64,000 nt of DNA from Laburnicola sp. R22_1 (Eukaryota > Ascomycota > Dothideomycetes > Pleosporales > Didymosphaeriaceae). Below the pieces are notes generated by a model. That model was given only the letters and a program-made list of their open reading frames with translations, had not been told where the DNA came from and ran no database searches. The stretch covers positions 1,798,001 to 1,862,000 of the forward strand of contig JACONQ010000001.1 in NCBI GenBank assembly GCA_014281115.1, written 5' to 3'. Position 1 is the stretch's first letter. Every line of letters begins with the position of its first letter. A program made the translations under genes and the position numbers. Positions 12,071-24,101 of this stretch are shown here, piece after piece.

Positions 12071-13329
12071 TTAAAGATCTTTGTTATATAAAGATTCCAA
12101 CTAAGATTAAGTCCGCACTATATATAGAGAGGAGTAAAATAAAAGACACTAAAACCTAGTACCTAGTATATAGTGGTAGTAACAAAATATACAAAAATAA
12201 TAATAATTTCATTCTTAACTTTCTATAGAATAGTATTAATAATAGTAGTTAATAGATTGTTAGACATAACTAAGTTATATATTATTTCTTAACTAGTAAA
12301 CTATTAGAAAGCTGTAGTAGACTGCAGAGTCGCAACTATAGGAGCAATATAGGCAATAGAACGCTTAACTATAGTTTAGTTGTTACGCTCGCAACTTAAT
12401 AGCTATAGCGTAGCTATAGTTTACTATGCGCATAGTGTATAAGTTTCTTATAATATTAGTAATGCCTAGTATACTAAATCTTTACTTTAACACATAATAC
12501 TATGTTTTTTAAATCTAACTCTTTATTTATTATATCTAGTAATATAATAACTACTTGCTAGCAATCTAATATTGCGTCTAAGTCTAATACCTATAGTAAT
12601 ATAGCTATTATTGAATTTAGTTAGAGTATAGACAACTAGCTAGGCAAAGTTAAGAACAATTCTTAGAGATTTAGTAACTTTATATAACTAGAAGGATTAT
12701 TAAAGGGGCCTCTAAAGCTTATATTTAAGTATCCTATTAGTAATATCTTTAGACTAATTTGCTACGCCTTATACCTCTAGATTCTAGAGTGTAAGGCACT
12801 CCTTTAGTACCTAGATATTAGTAGAGACGCAGTCTTTATAACGCAATAATAGTATAATATAGAAATTATACTATAGAAGCTTAAAAATATAACTAAAAAT
12901 AAAGGTAATAAGGACTATAAGGGCGAGAACTAGAGCAAAGAAAAGAAAGAATTTATTATAATATATACAACACTAGAGGCGTAATAGTAGTGTAAAAAGC
13001 TTATTAAAGTAATAGTAATTATCTAGGCTACTATTAAGATAGGAGACTATAAGTAATAAGAGTAAGAGTAAGTAGTAGTAGCAGGAGTATAGGGAAGATA
13101 GGCGGCGACAGTAAGATTCTAGGTGGCAGTATATAGCTTGCTAGTTGCGAGAGAAGATCTACTATAGAGAGAGTTAAATAAAATAGTTAGGTTAGTTGCT
13201 ATTATAATTGTTATTATTATTATTGCAGCAAAGAATATTATTAAAGAAATTATTAATTACGGAATATAGTAGCTAGTTAAACAGCCGGCCCAGAATTATA
13301 TAATATTACGAATTAACTCTAGGGAAGAA
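12071..13329 (+). mobile_element. Family A element (A3)
   Basis: A full copy of 1,259 bp beginning TTAAAGATCTTTG. It is flanked by an exact 14-bp duplication, GTAATTATATTATA, at 12057-12070 and 13330-13343. The unoccupied version of this site survives in the sister G element at about 39,760-39,775, which confirms the boundaries. Confidence 0.9.
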
Positions 13330-15329
13330 GTAATTATATTATAAAAGGTTCTCTAGTACTATAGAAAAGCGTTTTAAAAAATATATTAACCTAATCCTAT
13401 AGTTTTTAATTAGGGTAGAGTAGCTCCTAAAGCTATAGGGGCTACTAGCATTTGTAGAAATATTTAGGAGTAGAAGTAGAAGTGCTAAAAGTTATAGATG
13501 CCCTACGCATATATAATAAGTAAGAAGCTACTAAATTAATAGTAAGCTAGCTAGCTAGAGGGTTACATAGCTAAGAGTAAAAGTACTAAAAGTAATAGGT
13601 GCCTATGCGTAGTAGGCTAGCTAAGAAGCTACTTAACTAGTAGTAAACTAGGCCACCTACTTCTATATCGTAGAGTACTCCTAGGAGTAAAACAGTTTGA
13701 TAACTAGTAGATTAAATTAAGGGCTAATAGTTAGGGGTAGCTCCTAATTGTTAGCGTTTTAAAAGATTTTATTAGGTAGTTTACTATCTAATTTATTACC
13801 TAAGTATTCTTTTTATAGGAAGTTAGATTTAGGGTTAATTACGTTAGTAAATTTAGGATTATTATTAGGAAGGTTATTATAATAGGTAGGCTTTCTATCT
13901 TCTAATCTACTATTATAGCAGGCAGTATTATAATCTTCTAGGCTATTGCTATAGTAAGTAATACTAAGTTCTTCTTTTATATTAGCAATTTAGTAGGGTA
14001 GAAAGGTGCTAATCTAGGTTATTTTAGTTAAAGTAGTTTTAATTAAATAGTTAATTCTGCTAGTAAGAGCTATATAATCTATAGATTAGCTTCTCTAGTA
14101 GGTTTATAGTCTCTAGGTCTAGGGTTAGAGATAAGACCTAGATCCTACTATATAACTTCTAGGGACTAGTTTTACTAGTAGCTTTCTTTAGTAGTAGAAA
14201 TAAAGTAACTAAAAGGCAATTTATTATCTAATAGTTTATTATCTAAGAAAGGTAGCTATATAGCCTCTACGCTACTATCTCTATTAAAAGTGTTCTTATA
14301 GCTTAGTTTCTAGTAAGCCTTTAAGTACGCGTAATAACTAAAATAGTGAGGCTAGGAAGCTAGATAGAAATCTCCTTACAAATTCTTTAGTTAGCTTTTA
14401 TTAAGCAAGTTATTTAGTGGGTATAGTTCTACTTATTAAGTAGACGATTTTATTAGATAGTATTGTCTTAGTAGGAAGGGTTAGATAGGAAAAAAGTCTA
14501 TAGTAGAATAAGATTGCTAGTAAAGGTTAGATTCTTATTGTCTTTTTAATAAAGGTAGTAGTCCTAAGCGTTAACTAGGTAGTTAGCTTACTTAAAAACT
14601 TCTTACTAATAATAAAATTATAGTCCCCTAGTTTATAGAAAACAAACTATATAGTAATACTATATTTATTAATATTAAGCTAGACTATAAAATAGGTGTC
14701 TACTTTTGCGCTTCTCTTTCCTATAAAGTTCTTAAAGGAGATTAGTATATTTAGGCAGAGAAGTTTAGCTTTAAGCTATTTTTATACTATCTTTATATAC
14801 CTTAAAGTAATAAAATTATAAGTACTAGCACTAGTATCTATTAAGGCTTATAACTTAAAAGCTAACTCTTAGAACATAATTTGCACTAGCATAACTAACT
14901 AGGGGCCTCTAAATAATTTAGGAACCCTTATTATCTTGCTATCTATAGGCAGCAATTTTAGTTTAGCATTTACGTTTTATAGTTAAAATTATAGTTTGTC
15001 TAGATTAATTAGTTTAGTAGCTTCTATATAAGCTACTAGATTAAAGTAGTCTAGTAGCGTATATTTAAAGCCTTATTATCTAATAAATTACTTATCTTTA
15101 AATTAGAGTAGTAGGTAATACTAAGTTTATTTAAATTAAGATTATTCTCTACTTCTATATTTACCTATATAGCTGCCTTAGGGTAGTAGCGTAAGTATCT
15201 GCCTTCTAGCTTTTTACTATAGCTAAAGCAGGCGTTATTCTTAATATACTATACTTTAGTCAAATTATAGAGAGTTAAAAAGAGAGGAGTAGGTTTATAT
15301 TAGGAAGAGAAATATCGCAGATCTTTTAG

Positions 15330-17534
15330 TATAACATATTCTATTAGTAGCCCGGATAGATTAGTCCGCTGGACAGTTTTTGCCAAGACTACAACACTTC
15401 ACTATAAATTATAATGTCTTAATAACACGACGCGTTATTATCTAATTAAGAAGGTAGAATTAAGCTTGCCCTGTATGTCTATTAGAATAAGCAAATTTTA
15501 AGCCTACGACGCGCTGCTGTAGTATATAATATCCTAAAGTCTACACTAAGTAATTAAATTAACAGAATTACTGCCTGAGTAGATACACAATTAGGTATGG
15601 CAAAACTTACTATAACTAAAGAGTAGACGCTTATATAGTATATCCTTAACCTAGATTCGCGAGGATTTGCATCCTAGCTAGGTAAGGTGAAAGATATAGC
15701 TAACAAACTACTAGCTGCGTGGCATAGAGACCCTATAGGATAATACTAGGCTTAGCGCTTTGTAAAGCGCGTACTTAAGCTTAAAATAGCTTTTAATTAA
15801 GTGAAGGACTAATAGAGAATATAATAGGAAGACCTAGAGGTTATAAACGCGTGGTTGTAGCTAGTAGAGGACACAAAAGTCAAGTATAGAGTATAGGATA
15901 AAGACATCTATAACTTTAATAAGATAGGCTTCTAGATAGAAGTTATTAGCTTAATAAAGGTTATAACTAGTTTAGAAAGACATTTTTAACCTACGCTTGT
16001 TTAGCTAGGCAACCGCAAGTGGGTTATAGTAATTTAGAGTATTTGCGCTACTAGGTATGCTGCCCCGCCCTTTATTATCTACAAAGAGCGAGTCTATATC
16101 TTAGCGTAGTATAAGGAGACTAGTATCCCCCGTAATTAGAAGCTCTTAGTCTCTAAGACTAGCTAGACTAACAGCGAGCTTAGAGTTACGTGGTTAAAGC
16201 ACTTTAACGCGTATATAAGGCCGCGCATAGTAGAGTTATAGAGGTTACTTATTCTAGACAGCTATAAGAGCCACTACTCCTAGGATTTTAAGGATTATTG
16301 CCTAGAATAGAAGATCCTAACACTCTATATGCTAGCGCACTTATCTTATATCCTCTAGCCGCTTAATATAGTCTGTTTCGCGCCACTAAAGCTAAAGTAC
16401 TCCTAGCGCGTATGGGACTTAGCGCGCCAACGCGTCTTTTATATTAATAAAGAGGGCTTCCTACTAGCCTTTTCTAATATGTTTTTTAATATATTTATAC
16501 TAGAAAACTATAAGAAAGCCTTTAAGGCCTCTAGGCTTGTTTTTTTAGATGTGTTAGTAGTAGTAGATTGCCTTAATGTGCGTATTCACACTCCACCTTA
16601 GGGTACCCCACTAGATACACTATAGCAAGCCAGGACCCTAAGTAATACTCTTAAGTTTAGATTCTAGTTAAAGCTCGTACGCAACTCTTTTATTTAGTCT
16701 CTATCTAATGCTAAATTAAGCTACTCACAGCTTATAAAAGGTGTTAAACTTATGCTCTACTATGGTGTACTTTAAGAGACCCGTATTAAGAAACTTAAGA
16801 AGCAAATTAAGGTTCTAACAAAGCGAAAAACGCGTAAAAGAAAGCGCATTCAGAAAGGTGGGACGCTAGGCTTTACTTAGGGAGTAGATTTAGGAGTAGA
16901 AAGCCCTTCTATTAGGGTAAAGTTATTAAAAAGGGCGCGAGGTAGTGGTGAGGGAGAGGCAGGTCTCTTAACACAACGCCGCTATAGGAGGTGCGAAGAG
17001 CATAGGCACAACGCAAGGACCTATTAGATAGATAAAGAGATAGAGGAGGAGTTAGATGTTACCCTTAGCGGCTTATTTTTAGATAGTGTTAATAGTAAAT
17101 TAGAGTGATTTTATTATAGGTTACTATAAGACTAAAAATAATAGGTTAACTTTATCTTACAATAGTACGCACTTAGTAACTAAAAATTAGATAAAGTACT
17201 ACTTAAGATATAGTATACTTTACTATAAATCATAATAAGTATACTATATATTGCCTATATATAGTATAGTAGATAATATATTGTATATTATAGGGAGTCT
17301 CGTTGTAAGTTCGTACTACTAAGAAAGACTCCTTAGCTTTGCGCGACTGCTGCAGCCGCGCAAAGAGACTACACAATATAAAAAGTAGATTAAATAGTAA
17401 CTCAGTATATTATAAGTTATAGTAGGTTATTATAAGTCACTATAAAGTAACATTAGTAGTATTCTATAATAAGTTATAAGGGACCTCGAAGTTGTCAAGA
17501 AAAACTATCCGGGCTACTAATAGAATATGTTATA
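15330..17534 (+). mobile_element. Fot1/pogo-type (Tc1-mariner) DNA transposon
   Basis: Near-perfect terminal inverted repeats of about 30 bp (TATAACATATTCTATTAG, then TAGCCCGGATAG) bound a 2.2-kb element at TA sites. It is inserted in the G element. It is clearly less mutated than its host: GC-rich words and long readable stretches survive. The plus strand encodes a transposase relic (separate entry). The terminal repeats extend beyond the conserved CCCGGATAG core into AT-rich sequence, so the exact outer edge could differ by a few bases. Confidence 0.88.
15455..17108 (+). pseudogene. Pogo/Fot1-family transposase, RIP-inactivated
   Basis: The frame reads as a classic fungal pogo-type transposase of about 550 codons. 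It has an N-terminal Psq-type helix-turn-helix (LRRAAVVYNILKSTLS), a CENP-B-like segment (NLDSRGFAS), then a DDE domain. The first catalytic Asp motif reads IYNFNKIGF (Asp-Glu turned to Asn-Lys). The second, LLILDSYKSH, keeps Asp. The third reads LQPLNIVCFAPLK (Asp to Asn). A Lys/Arg-rich C-terminal tail ends at TGA 17106-17108. More than ten internal stops, mostly at former Gln and Trp codons, make it non-functional. The pattern of lost Asp residues fits C-to-T change on the opposite strand. Confidence 0.88.
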
Positions 17535-19368
17535 GTATAAGAGGAGTAGATTTAGAATAGAGTGTTTATTTTTTAGTTACTATATATAAGAACGTTAATC
17601 TAAAAGGTAATATCTTAAAAAGAGTCTTTGTATGCACCTAGAAAGGGTTTATTATATTATTATTTTAGAAAGTGCAGCTAGCTGCAGTTATTTAGTGTTT
17701 AATTATAAGGTAGTTAATATTAAAATCTTTTATTTCTCTTTAGATTATTAACTTAAGACTTTTAGTTAACTTAAGTTATAATTTATTCTTCTAGGTCTTT
17801 GTGTCTAGTTTATCCTTTCTAGCTAGGCTTTTACAAGCCTATAAAAATATCTAGGTATTTATCTTATTAAAAAAAAGCTTATAAAACTTCTTATATATCT
17901 GCTAGAAAGCAAAGAGATTATAGTAAATCGTTTTTAGAAATTTAAAAAGTAGTTTAAGTCTATAATCTTTATTAAAGACCTAATTTATTTAATACTAATT
18001 TCGTGCAGCCTTTAAGGCAGCTAAGTATAGCTTTTATAAGGTTGCCTTAATTTTTTATATAATTATTACTCTAGTAATAGTCTGTATTTACCTAAAGCTT
18101 ATTACGCATATCCTCTAGCTAATTTTTAATACTAGGGCTAAATTAACCTTTTTATAATACTTATTAATATTAAATAGCTTTGCAAAGGATTCTAGCTTAG
18201 ATATACTAAAAGTAGTAAAAGCGTATTTATTTTAGGGCATATCTATTTAGGCGCTATTAGTAAGCTTAGTTTATATACATTTAGAAACTAAAAAGTAGTA
18301 AAGGGTGTTATCTAGTTGCAAAGTAGATACTATAAGCTAGGGTAGATAATAGAGTGTATATTAGAGCGCTAGCTAGGGTGCACGTTAGAATATAATTAGA
18401 TAAAATAAGCTCTACTTAGTTATATAAAGGTGGCATAAATAATATAGTAAATTAGGTATTTTTAGGCTAGGGTTTTATAAAGATACATAAGTGTAGTGCT
18501 ATAAAGTATAAGTATTTTTAATAGAAAAAAGAGCTTTGCTAGAGGTAAATAAGTCTGTTTTAATAGCTGTATTATTAGTACTATTAAAGTAGAAATAGAA
18601 TTCTTTCTTTATTATATATATTATAGTATAAGGTGTATATATCTTAAGTATAGTAAAGGCTTATTTAAATATATTAGCGCGCTTATATAAAGTCTAAATA
18701 ATACTTTCTTATTTAGAGTTATCTTTAGACTTTGTAATAGCCCTAGCTACTAATTCTAATAACTCCTTTAAAAGTAGGCCTTAACAAAAGTAATATTAAG
18801 CCTAAAGCTAATAGGTAGCAAGTAATTATTTTATTTCCAGGCTATACTAGAGTAAATAGTCTAGTTTAAATTACGCTAAAAACGCGCTAAACTTTCTAGT
18901 AACTTTAAGTTTAGCTTTGCCTTAGTGTGTAAGCTACTTAATATCTATTAGCAAAAATTTATTATCTAGCTAATCTGCTTTAAGTATAGTAATATATTAA
19001 TTATGCTTAAAAGTATTATAAGACATTTTATTAAAGTAGAACCTTCTAAGTAGTTTAACTATACTCCTTTTTTTATAAGGCTAAGAAGGTAACTAGTAGT
19101 CTTAGAAGTAATTATTAGTTACTTTTCTTACTTAACAAATAATAAATTACTAGTAAAGTAAAGTAGGGGAATTCTACTATAAATAGTATATAAACTATTA
19201 TTAGTAAGGTGTAGGCAAATATCCCACTCTATATTATCTATTCTAGAACTATCTAGGGGTAGAGAGGATATAGGAAACGTTTTAGGAGTCTCCTAGATTA
19301 AAGAGTAGTTACTTACTATAGTATAGGCAATAGTAAAGTTAAGTAAAATAGGAGTTATAAAGAGGGTA

Positions 19369-20538
19369 TTAAAGATCTTTATTATGTGAAGATTCTAACC
19401 AAGGTTAAGTCCACACTATACACAGAAAAGAGTAAAATAGAAGGCACTATAACCTAGTACCTAGTATATAGTAGTAGTAACAAAATATATACAAAATAAT
19501 AATAATTTTATTATTAGCATTCTATATAATAGTGTTATTAATAGTAGTTAATAGATAGTTTGCTATTTGGCATAACTAAGTTATATATTATCTCTTAACT
19601 AGTAGACTATTAAAGAGCTATAGTGAAGCTACGCGAAGTCGCAACTATAGTTTACTATATATATATTATATAAGTTTGCCTCTTATAATATTTATAATGT
19701 CTAAAAATTCTTCCCCTTTAATATATACAACACTAAGTCTTTTAAATCTAACTCTTTATTATATATAGCAAGCTAGCTTTCTAGCGTCCTAAGATTAAGT
19801 TATCTAATACCCGTAGTTAGATAGCTACTAGAGAATTTAAAACTAGCATAGATAACTAGCTAAGTAATATTAGCTATCTAGTCTATCTACTACAAGATAT
19901 AGTTAAGGCAGGCCTACTAAAAAACTAGATAATTACACTATTCTAGAGATTATAACTAATAATCTATTTAGGCTATATACTATCTTTACACAATTTTAGA
20001 TTCTTAAGTGTAAGGCTATTCTTTTATATAGAGGTCTAAGTAATAATATAGTAATATTTATATAATAATAATAGCTTTTTACTATTATATTATTAGCAAG
20101 GCTAGAGAATAGACTAAGATATAGTAGTAGGCAACTATTAGAGGAAAAGAGGGTATTCCTTATATATTGCTAGAGTGCACGCACACAGCTATAGCAAAAG
20201 AAGCTTTTAGTAATAGTTAAGATCTTATAGGCATATAAGGATAATAAGGAGTAAGGGCAGCGGCGTAATAAGAGTAAGGGTAAGTAGTAGTAAGAGGAGC
20301 ATAGGGGAGATAGACAGCGGCGGCGAGGTCCTAGAAGATAGTATATAGCTCGCTAGTTGCAAGAGGAGATTTACTATAGAAGAGTAATAAGCTAGTTAGA
20401 TTAGTTGCTATTATAATTGTTATTATTATTATTATAGCGAACAATATTATTAAAGAAATTATTAATTATGTAACATGGTGGTTAGTTAAACAGCTAGCCT
20501 AGAATTACGTAATATTACAAATTGATCCTAGAAGAGAA
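19369..20538 (+). mobile_element. Family A element (A4)
   Basis: A 1,170-bp copy from TTAAAGATCTTTATT to CCTAGAAGAGAA. It has an exact 13-bp duplication, TATAAAGAGGGTA, at 19356-19368 and 20539-20551. The collinear G copy at 1-1612 keeps the empty site (about 370-390), so this insertion happened after the two G copies separated. Confidence 0.92.
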
Positions 20539-20814
20539 TATAAAGAGGGTATAGTAAATAAATCTAGAGTAGTAAGTTTTATATAGCATATAAGTTAGCG
20601 TATAATCTAAGCTAGAAAAAAATAAAGTATACAATAAAATATATAAAATTTTAATCTCTATATTATCTCTATAGCCTAACTCTAATTCCCTAGCTTTATT
20701 CCTTATGTCCTTACTATAATAGCGCTAGAAGGTAATTATTAGGCAAGTTAGCTCTATAGGGTATAGCGTAGTAGTTATTATTTATTAATTATTATTTATA
20801 TTTAGAATATTAGA

Positions 20815-21415
20815 ACTTTTAGAGTAGCCTCTTTAAATAGACTTTAGCGTAGTATAATAACTACCTAGTATAACTAGTAACTAACAAACTAATACACTCT
20901 TACTAACTTATAGTAGGCAAAGAAGTATAGAAGCAGCCTCTTAAATAGACCTTAGCGTAGTATAATAATTACCTAGTATAACTAGTAACTAATAAACTAA
21001 TATACCCTTACTAACTTATAGTAGGCAAAGAAGTTATATTAGTAGTTTTATAGACCTTAGGTAGTGTAATAACTACCTAGTATAATTAGTAATTAATCTA
21101 ATACACCCTTACTTACTTATAGTAGGCAGAGAAGTTATATTAGTAGTCTTATAGACCTTAGGTAATATAATAACTACCTAGCATAACTAGTAACTAACCT
21201 AATATACTTTTACCTACTTATAGTAAGTAGAGAAGTTATATTAGTAGTCTTATAGACTTTAGCGTAGAACTACTATTTAGCATAACTAGTAACTAATAAA
21301 CTAATATACTCTTATCTACTTATAGTGGGTAGAGAAGTTATATTAGTAGTCTTATAGACTTTAGATAACTGCCTAGCATAACTAGTAACTAATAAAGTAA
21401 AACTTTTACTAATTT
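20815..21415. repeat. About 100-bp tandem repeats in family G leader
   Basis: The same array as at 640-1215, with similar unit number and order, immediately inside the 5' LTR of the complete G element. Confidence 0.75.
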
Positions 21416-21786
21416 AACCGCCTATAGGCAGCATCTTAAAGAAGAAGTAGATATTATATTACTATCTATAGCTAAATAAAAAGATTAATCTTAAAATAAT
21501 ATAAGGGCGATATATAACATTATAGGGCTAATATATTAGGAATAGCTAGAATAGTTAAAAGAGCTAGTTAAATTAATACTATTCTAAGATAGTAGATAAG
21601 AAAGAAATATAGGAGGCCCTTTTTTATATAGATAATAGTATAGGGCACAAGCCTACACTAGCCATATACTAATACTAACTAGAAAAGGCGCCTTTAGAAG
21701 AATAAAAGGCGTAGATAGGGGGAAATAGAGTGTAAAAAAAGGTAATAGAGTGTGCTTAGTAGAGAGGCCGGCACAAAACTATTATA

Positions 21787-22244
21787 CTAGTTACTAAGGC
21801 TGCGCAAAAAGCGCCTTATAAAATACTACCTACTACACTAAAAAGGAAACACTACTAGAAGCTAGGCAGTATATTATTATTATAGCTATTTATTTTATAT
21901 ATATTCTAATAATATATAGCTATTGCGCTTAGAAAAGTTAAAAAGTACTAAAAGAGTATTAAGTCCCTTATTAGAAAAATGCTATTCTACTGCCTTATTA
22001 AGAAAATAGCGCAAGATAATAATATAAAAAATCTACGCTTCTAGTCTATTACGCCAGCTACTCTCTAGAAGGCAATAGAGGCTTTTTTAGTTAGAATATT
22101 TAAAGGTATTTCTTTATAACACTCTACTCCTACTATAAAATAAATACTAATATTAATACTATTTATGCAAAATAGGTTACTATATAGGCTAAGAATATGT
22201 AGCTAGTAAATAGGTATTATAAGAAGTATATAAACACTAGGTAA
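21787..22244 (+). pseudogene. Histone H3-like relic, tail and fold
   Basis: The plus strand reads as a diverged histone H3. A Lys-rich tail (TKAAQKAPYK) is followed by the sequence before alpha-1 and GTIALRKVKKYQKS (H3: GTVALREIRRYQKS). Next come LIRKMLFYCLIKKIAQD (H3: LIRKLPFQRLVREIAQD), NLRFQS, then EAFLVRIFK, DTN, and IYAK with VTI (H3: IHAKRVTI), ending at TAA 22242-22244. Two introns are inferred. One is at 21869-21919 (GTATAT...TATAG, restoring GTIAL). The other is at 22106-22143 (GTATTT..., acceptor AG now AA, restoring FKDTN). In-frame stops lie at former Gln, Trp or Arg codons. Because RKLPF/REIAQD-type sequence is kept, it resembles canonical H3 more than CenH3. It is dead: RIP stops plus the 10.4-kb G insertion upstream. 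Confidence 0.82.
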
Positions 22245-23005
22245 ATAGTAAGGTACTTAGTTAGGTTTAGAGTAGCTAGGCACTTAGTTAGGTTTAATAT
22301 ATATATTTAATACTAAAACTATACTTTTACTATAATAATAAGAGTATTTTTATAGTAATTTACTATAAAAATTATATATAGCTAATAAAAATATAATTAG
22401 TTAAACTTAATATAATCTAGTCTATGTAACTCTAACCTAACCTATAGCCTATATAACTCTAACCTAATCTATACCTATTACTAGCGCAAAATCTATAGGT
22501 AGAGGTTAGGTTAGAGTTAGGATCTTACGTAAGAGAACCTAACCCTAACCCAACCTATACCTATTTGCCAGCCTACTAGTTACGTAATAGCTACCTCTAC
22601 TATCTTATAAGAAGCTCTTACTACCTTACACAAAGTTTCTATTATCTTATAAGATAATACTAATATGCCTAAGCATACTAGACTATATAATTAGTATATT
22701 AAAGGGATAGGAATATTAGAGAAAATACTACGTAAGGAAATAAGACTTATATATTAAAAGGATAAGATTAATATAGCAAATACTTCTTTTTAGTTAGAAA
22801 TATAATTATATATAGTATATACTATTGCTAAATATTATGTGTTATACTAGAAAGGAATAGCTCTCTTAGAGTTATTCTAAAAAGACTTTAAAGGATAAAA
22901 AGAACACTATTTTTTAAAGTTAGGCTATGTGTATAAAAGAGAGCTTATAGCAGTCTTAAGAGAAAAGAGTATTAAGCTAATAGTAGATACTAGAGCTATA
23001 AGTAC
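22245..23005 (+). pseudogene. RIP-degraded coding relic, unassigned
   Basis: An ATG at about 22,666 opens a plus-strand frame (MPKHTRLYN) that stays protein-like, apart from RIP-type stops, up to the solo LTR insertion at 23006. It ends in a VDTRA motif that could be a mutated retropepsin DTGA, but the match is short. Bases about 22,430-22,580 hold TTAGG-type T-family repeats ending TTTGCCAGCCTA. The family of the coding relic is unknown to me. Confidence 0.35.
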
Positions 23006-23193
23006 TGTGGGAGAACCCAGTCCTGATCGGGGCTCAGTAGAAAGATAAGTTGATTATTTAGATAACTGGCCGGGTGAGTGAAAGAGCCTCCTCTTGCTAG
23101 TGCCTAAGAGTCGATCGGGCACTAGGTTTTTCCGTCCCGGCTACCACGTAACTCAGCCATGCTGCCTCGTGTGGTGGAGTCCACTCTACCACA
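23006..23193. mobile_element. Solo LTR, not RIPped
   Basis: A 188-bp insertion begins TGTGGGAGAACCCAG and ends CTCTACCACA (TG...CA with short inverted ends), with GTAC on both sides (23002-23005 and 23194-23197). It is GC-rich with many CA dinucleotides, unlike the TA-saturated surroundings. This looks like a recent solo LTR or TRIM-like insertion that arrived after RIP, or was too short for it. The family was not identified; a 4-bp duplication is unusual but possible for LTR elements. Confidence 0.8.
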
Positions 23194-23197
23194 GTAC

Positions 23198-24091
23198 TAG
23201 TAAACTATATAAAGTAGCCTAAGGTAATATACATACTACTTATATAACACTACCTTTACTAGCTTACTTAATACTATATATATAGACACTAAGACTAATT
23301 CTAAAAATACTAGAGCTAACTAAGCTATTATATAAACCTAAATAGAGCAAGTCGCTACTACTATAGGTATCTATATAGCTATAGGTTCTTATAGATATTT
23401 TAAGAGAACCTTTATATAAGTACTAAGAATAGTCTTATTTGTATAAATAACTAAATAAACTACTACTTTTTATATATAGTACCTAACTACTATTTTGCTT
23501 ACCTATTTACAACTATTAAATATTATATAGAATAGAGCTACTACTAGTTAAACGTAAATTATAGGCACTATACTAATCTATACTACCTATGCCTATACTA
23601 TAATTTAATTTATGTAAGTTTCTGTCTAAGTATAACTTACCTCTTTAGAGACTTCTAGCTAATATAATAATTTAATTCTAAAAGGTATAGAATAAGAAGA
23701 ATAACTATATAAGAGCTTTGTATAATATTTTAATAGATAAAACTAGGATCTTTATAGACCTATATAGACGCCTAGATATTACTAAGAATTAATACCTAGA
23801 TATTTTTCTAGATATTCTTACTAGCTATATAGTATAGTATTACCTTTATACTATCTACTCTAGATAATTATAAAAGTACTTATATAAAGCACTTAATAGT
23901 TACTTTAATACTACTATTAACTATAACTAGTATTAGATAGACTAGACTATAATAACTTTTATATAATACTAATATAAGAACCCTAATAAGAGTTTATAAA
24001 AAGTTCTAAAGGTAATAATTAATAGACTTACTCTTATATAGAGAGTATTAGATATAAACGTTACTAGGGAAATTCTTTTATATATTACTAT
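23198..24091. other. RIP-degraded sequence, unassigned
   Basis: TA-rich continuation of the relic interrupted by the solo LTR. Plus-strand reading is full of stops, and I recognise no conserved domain. Confidence 0.4.
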
Positions 24092-24101
24092 TATATAAGT
24101 A

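Larger units (their letters stand above)
11428..21786 (-). mobile_element. Complete family G LTR element, non-autonomous-looking, with nested insertions
   Basis: The LTRs are at 11428-11713 (TGTAAGGGCGG...TATTATA) and 21500-21786, with a perfect 5-bp target duplication CTAGT at 11423-11427 and 21787-21791. A purine tract (reverse of CCTCTCTTTTAAAG) touches the left LTR, which sets the orientation as minus. Subtracting nested A3, A4 and the pogo-type element leaves about 5.7 kb including LTRs. The minus strand from about 18,900 to 14,800 reads as degraded gag-like sequence ending in a retropepsin-like motif (ALIDTSAST, about 14,815-14,850). I find no reverse transcriptase or integrase motifs. 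The element splits a histone H3-like gene. Confidence 0.85.
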
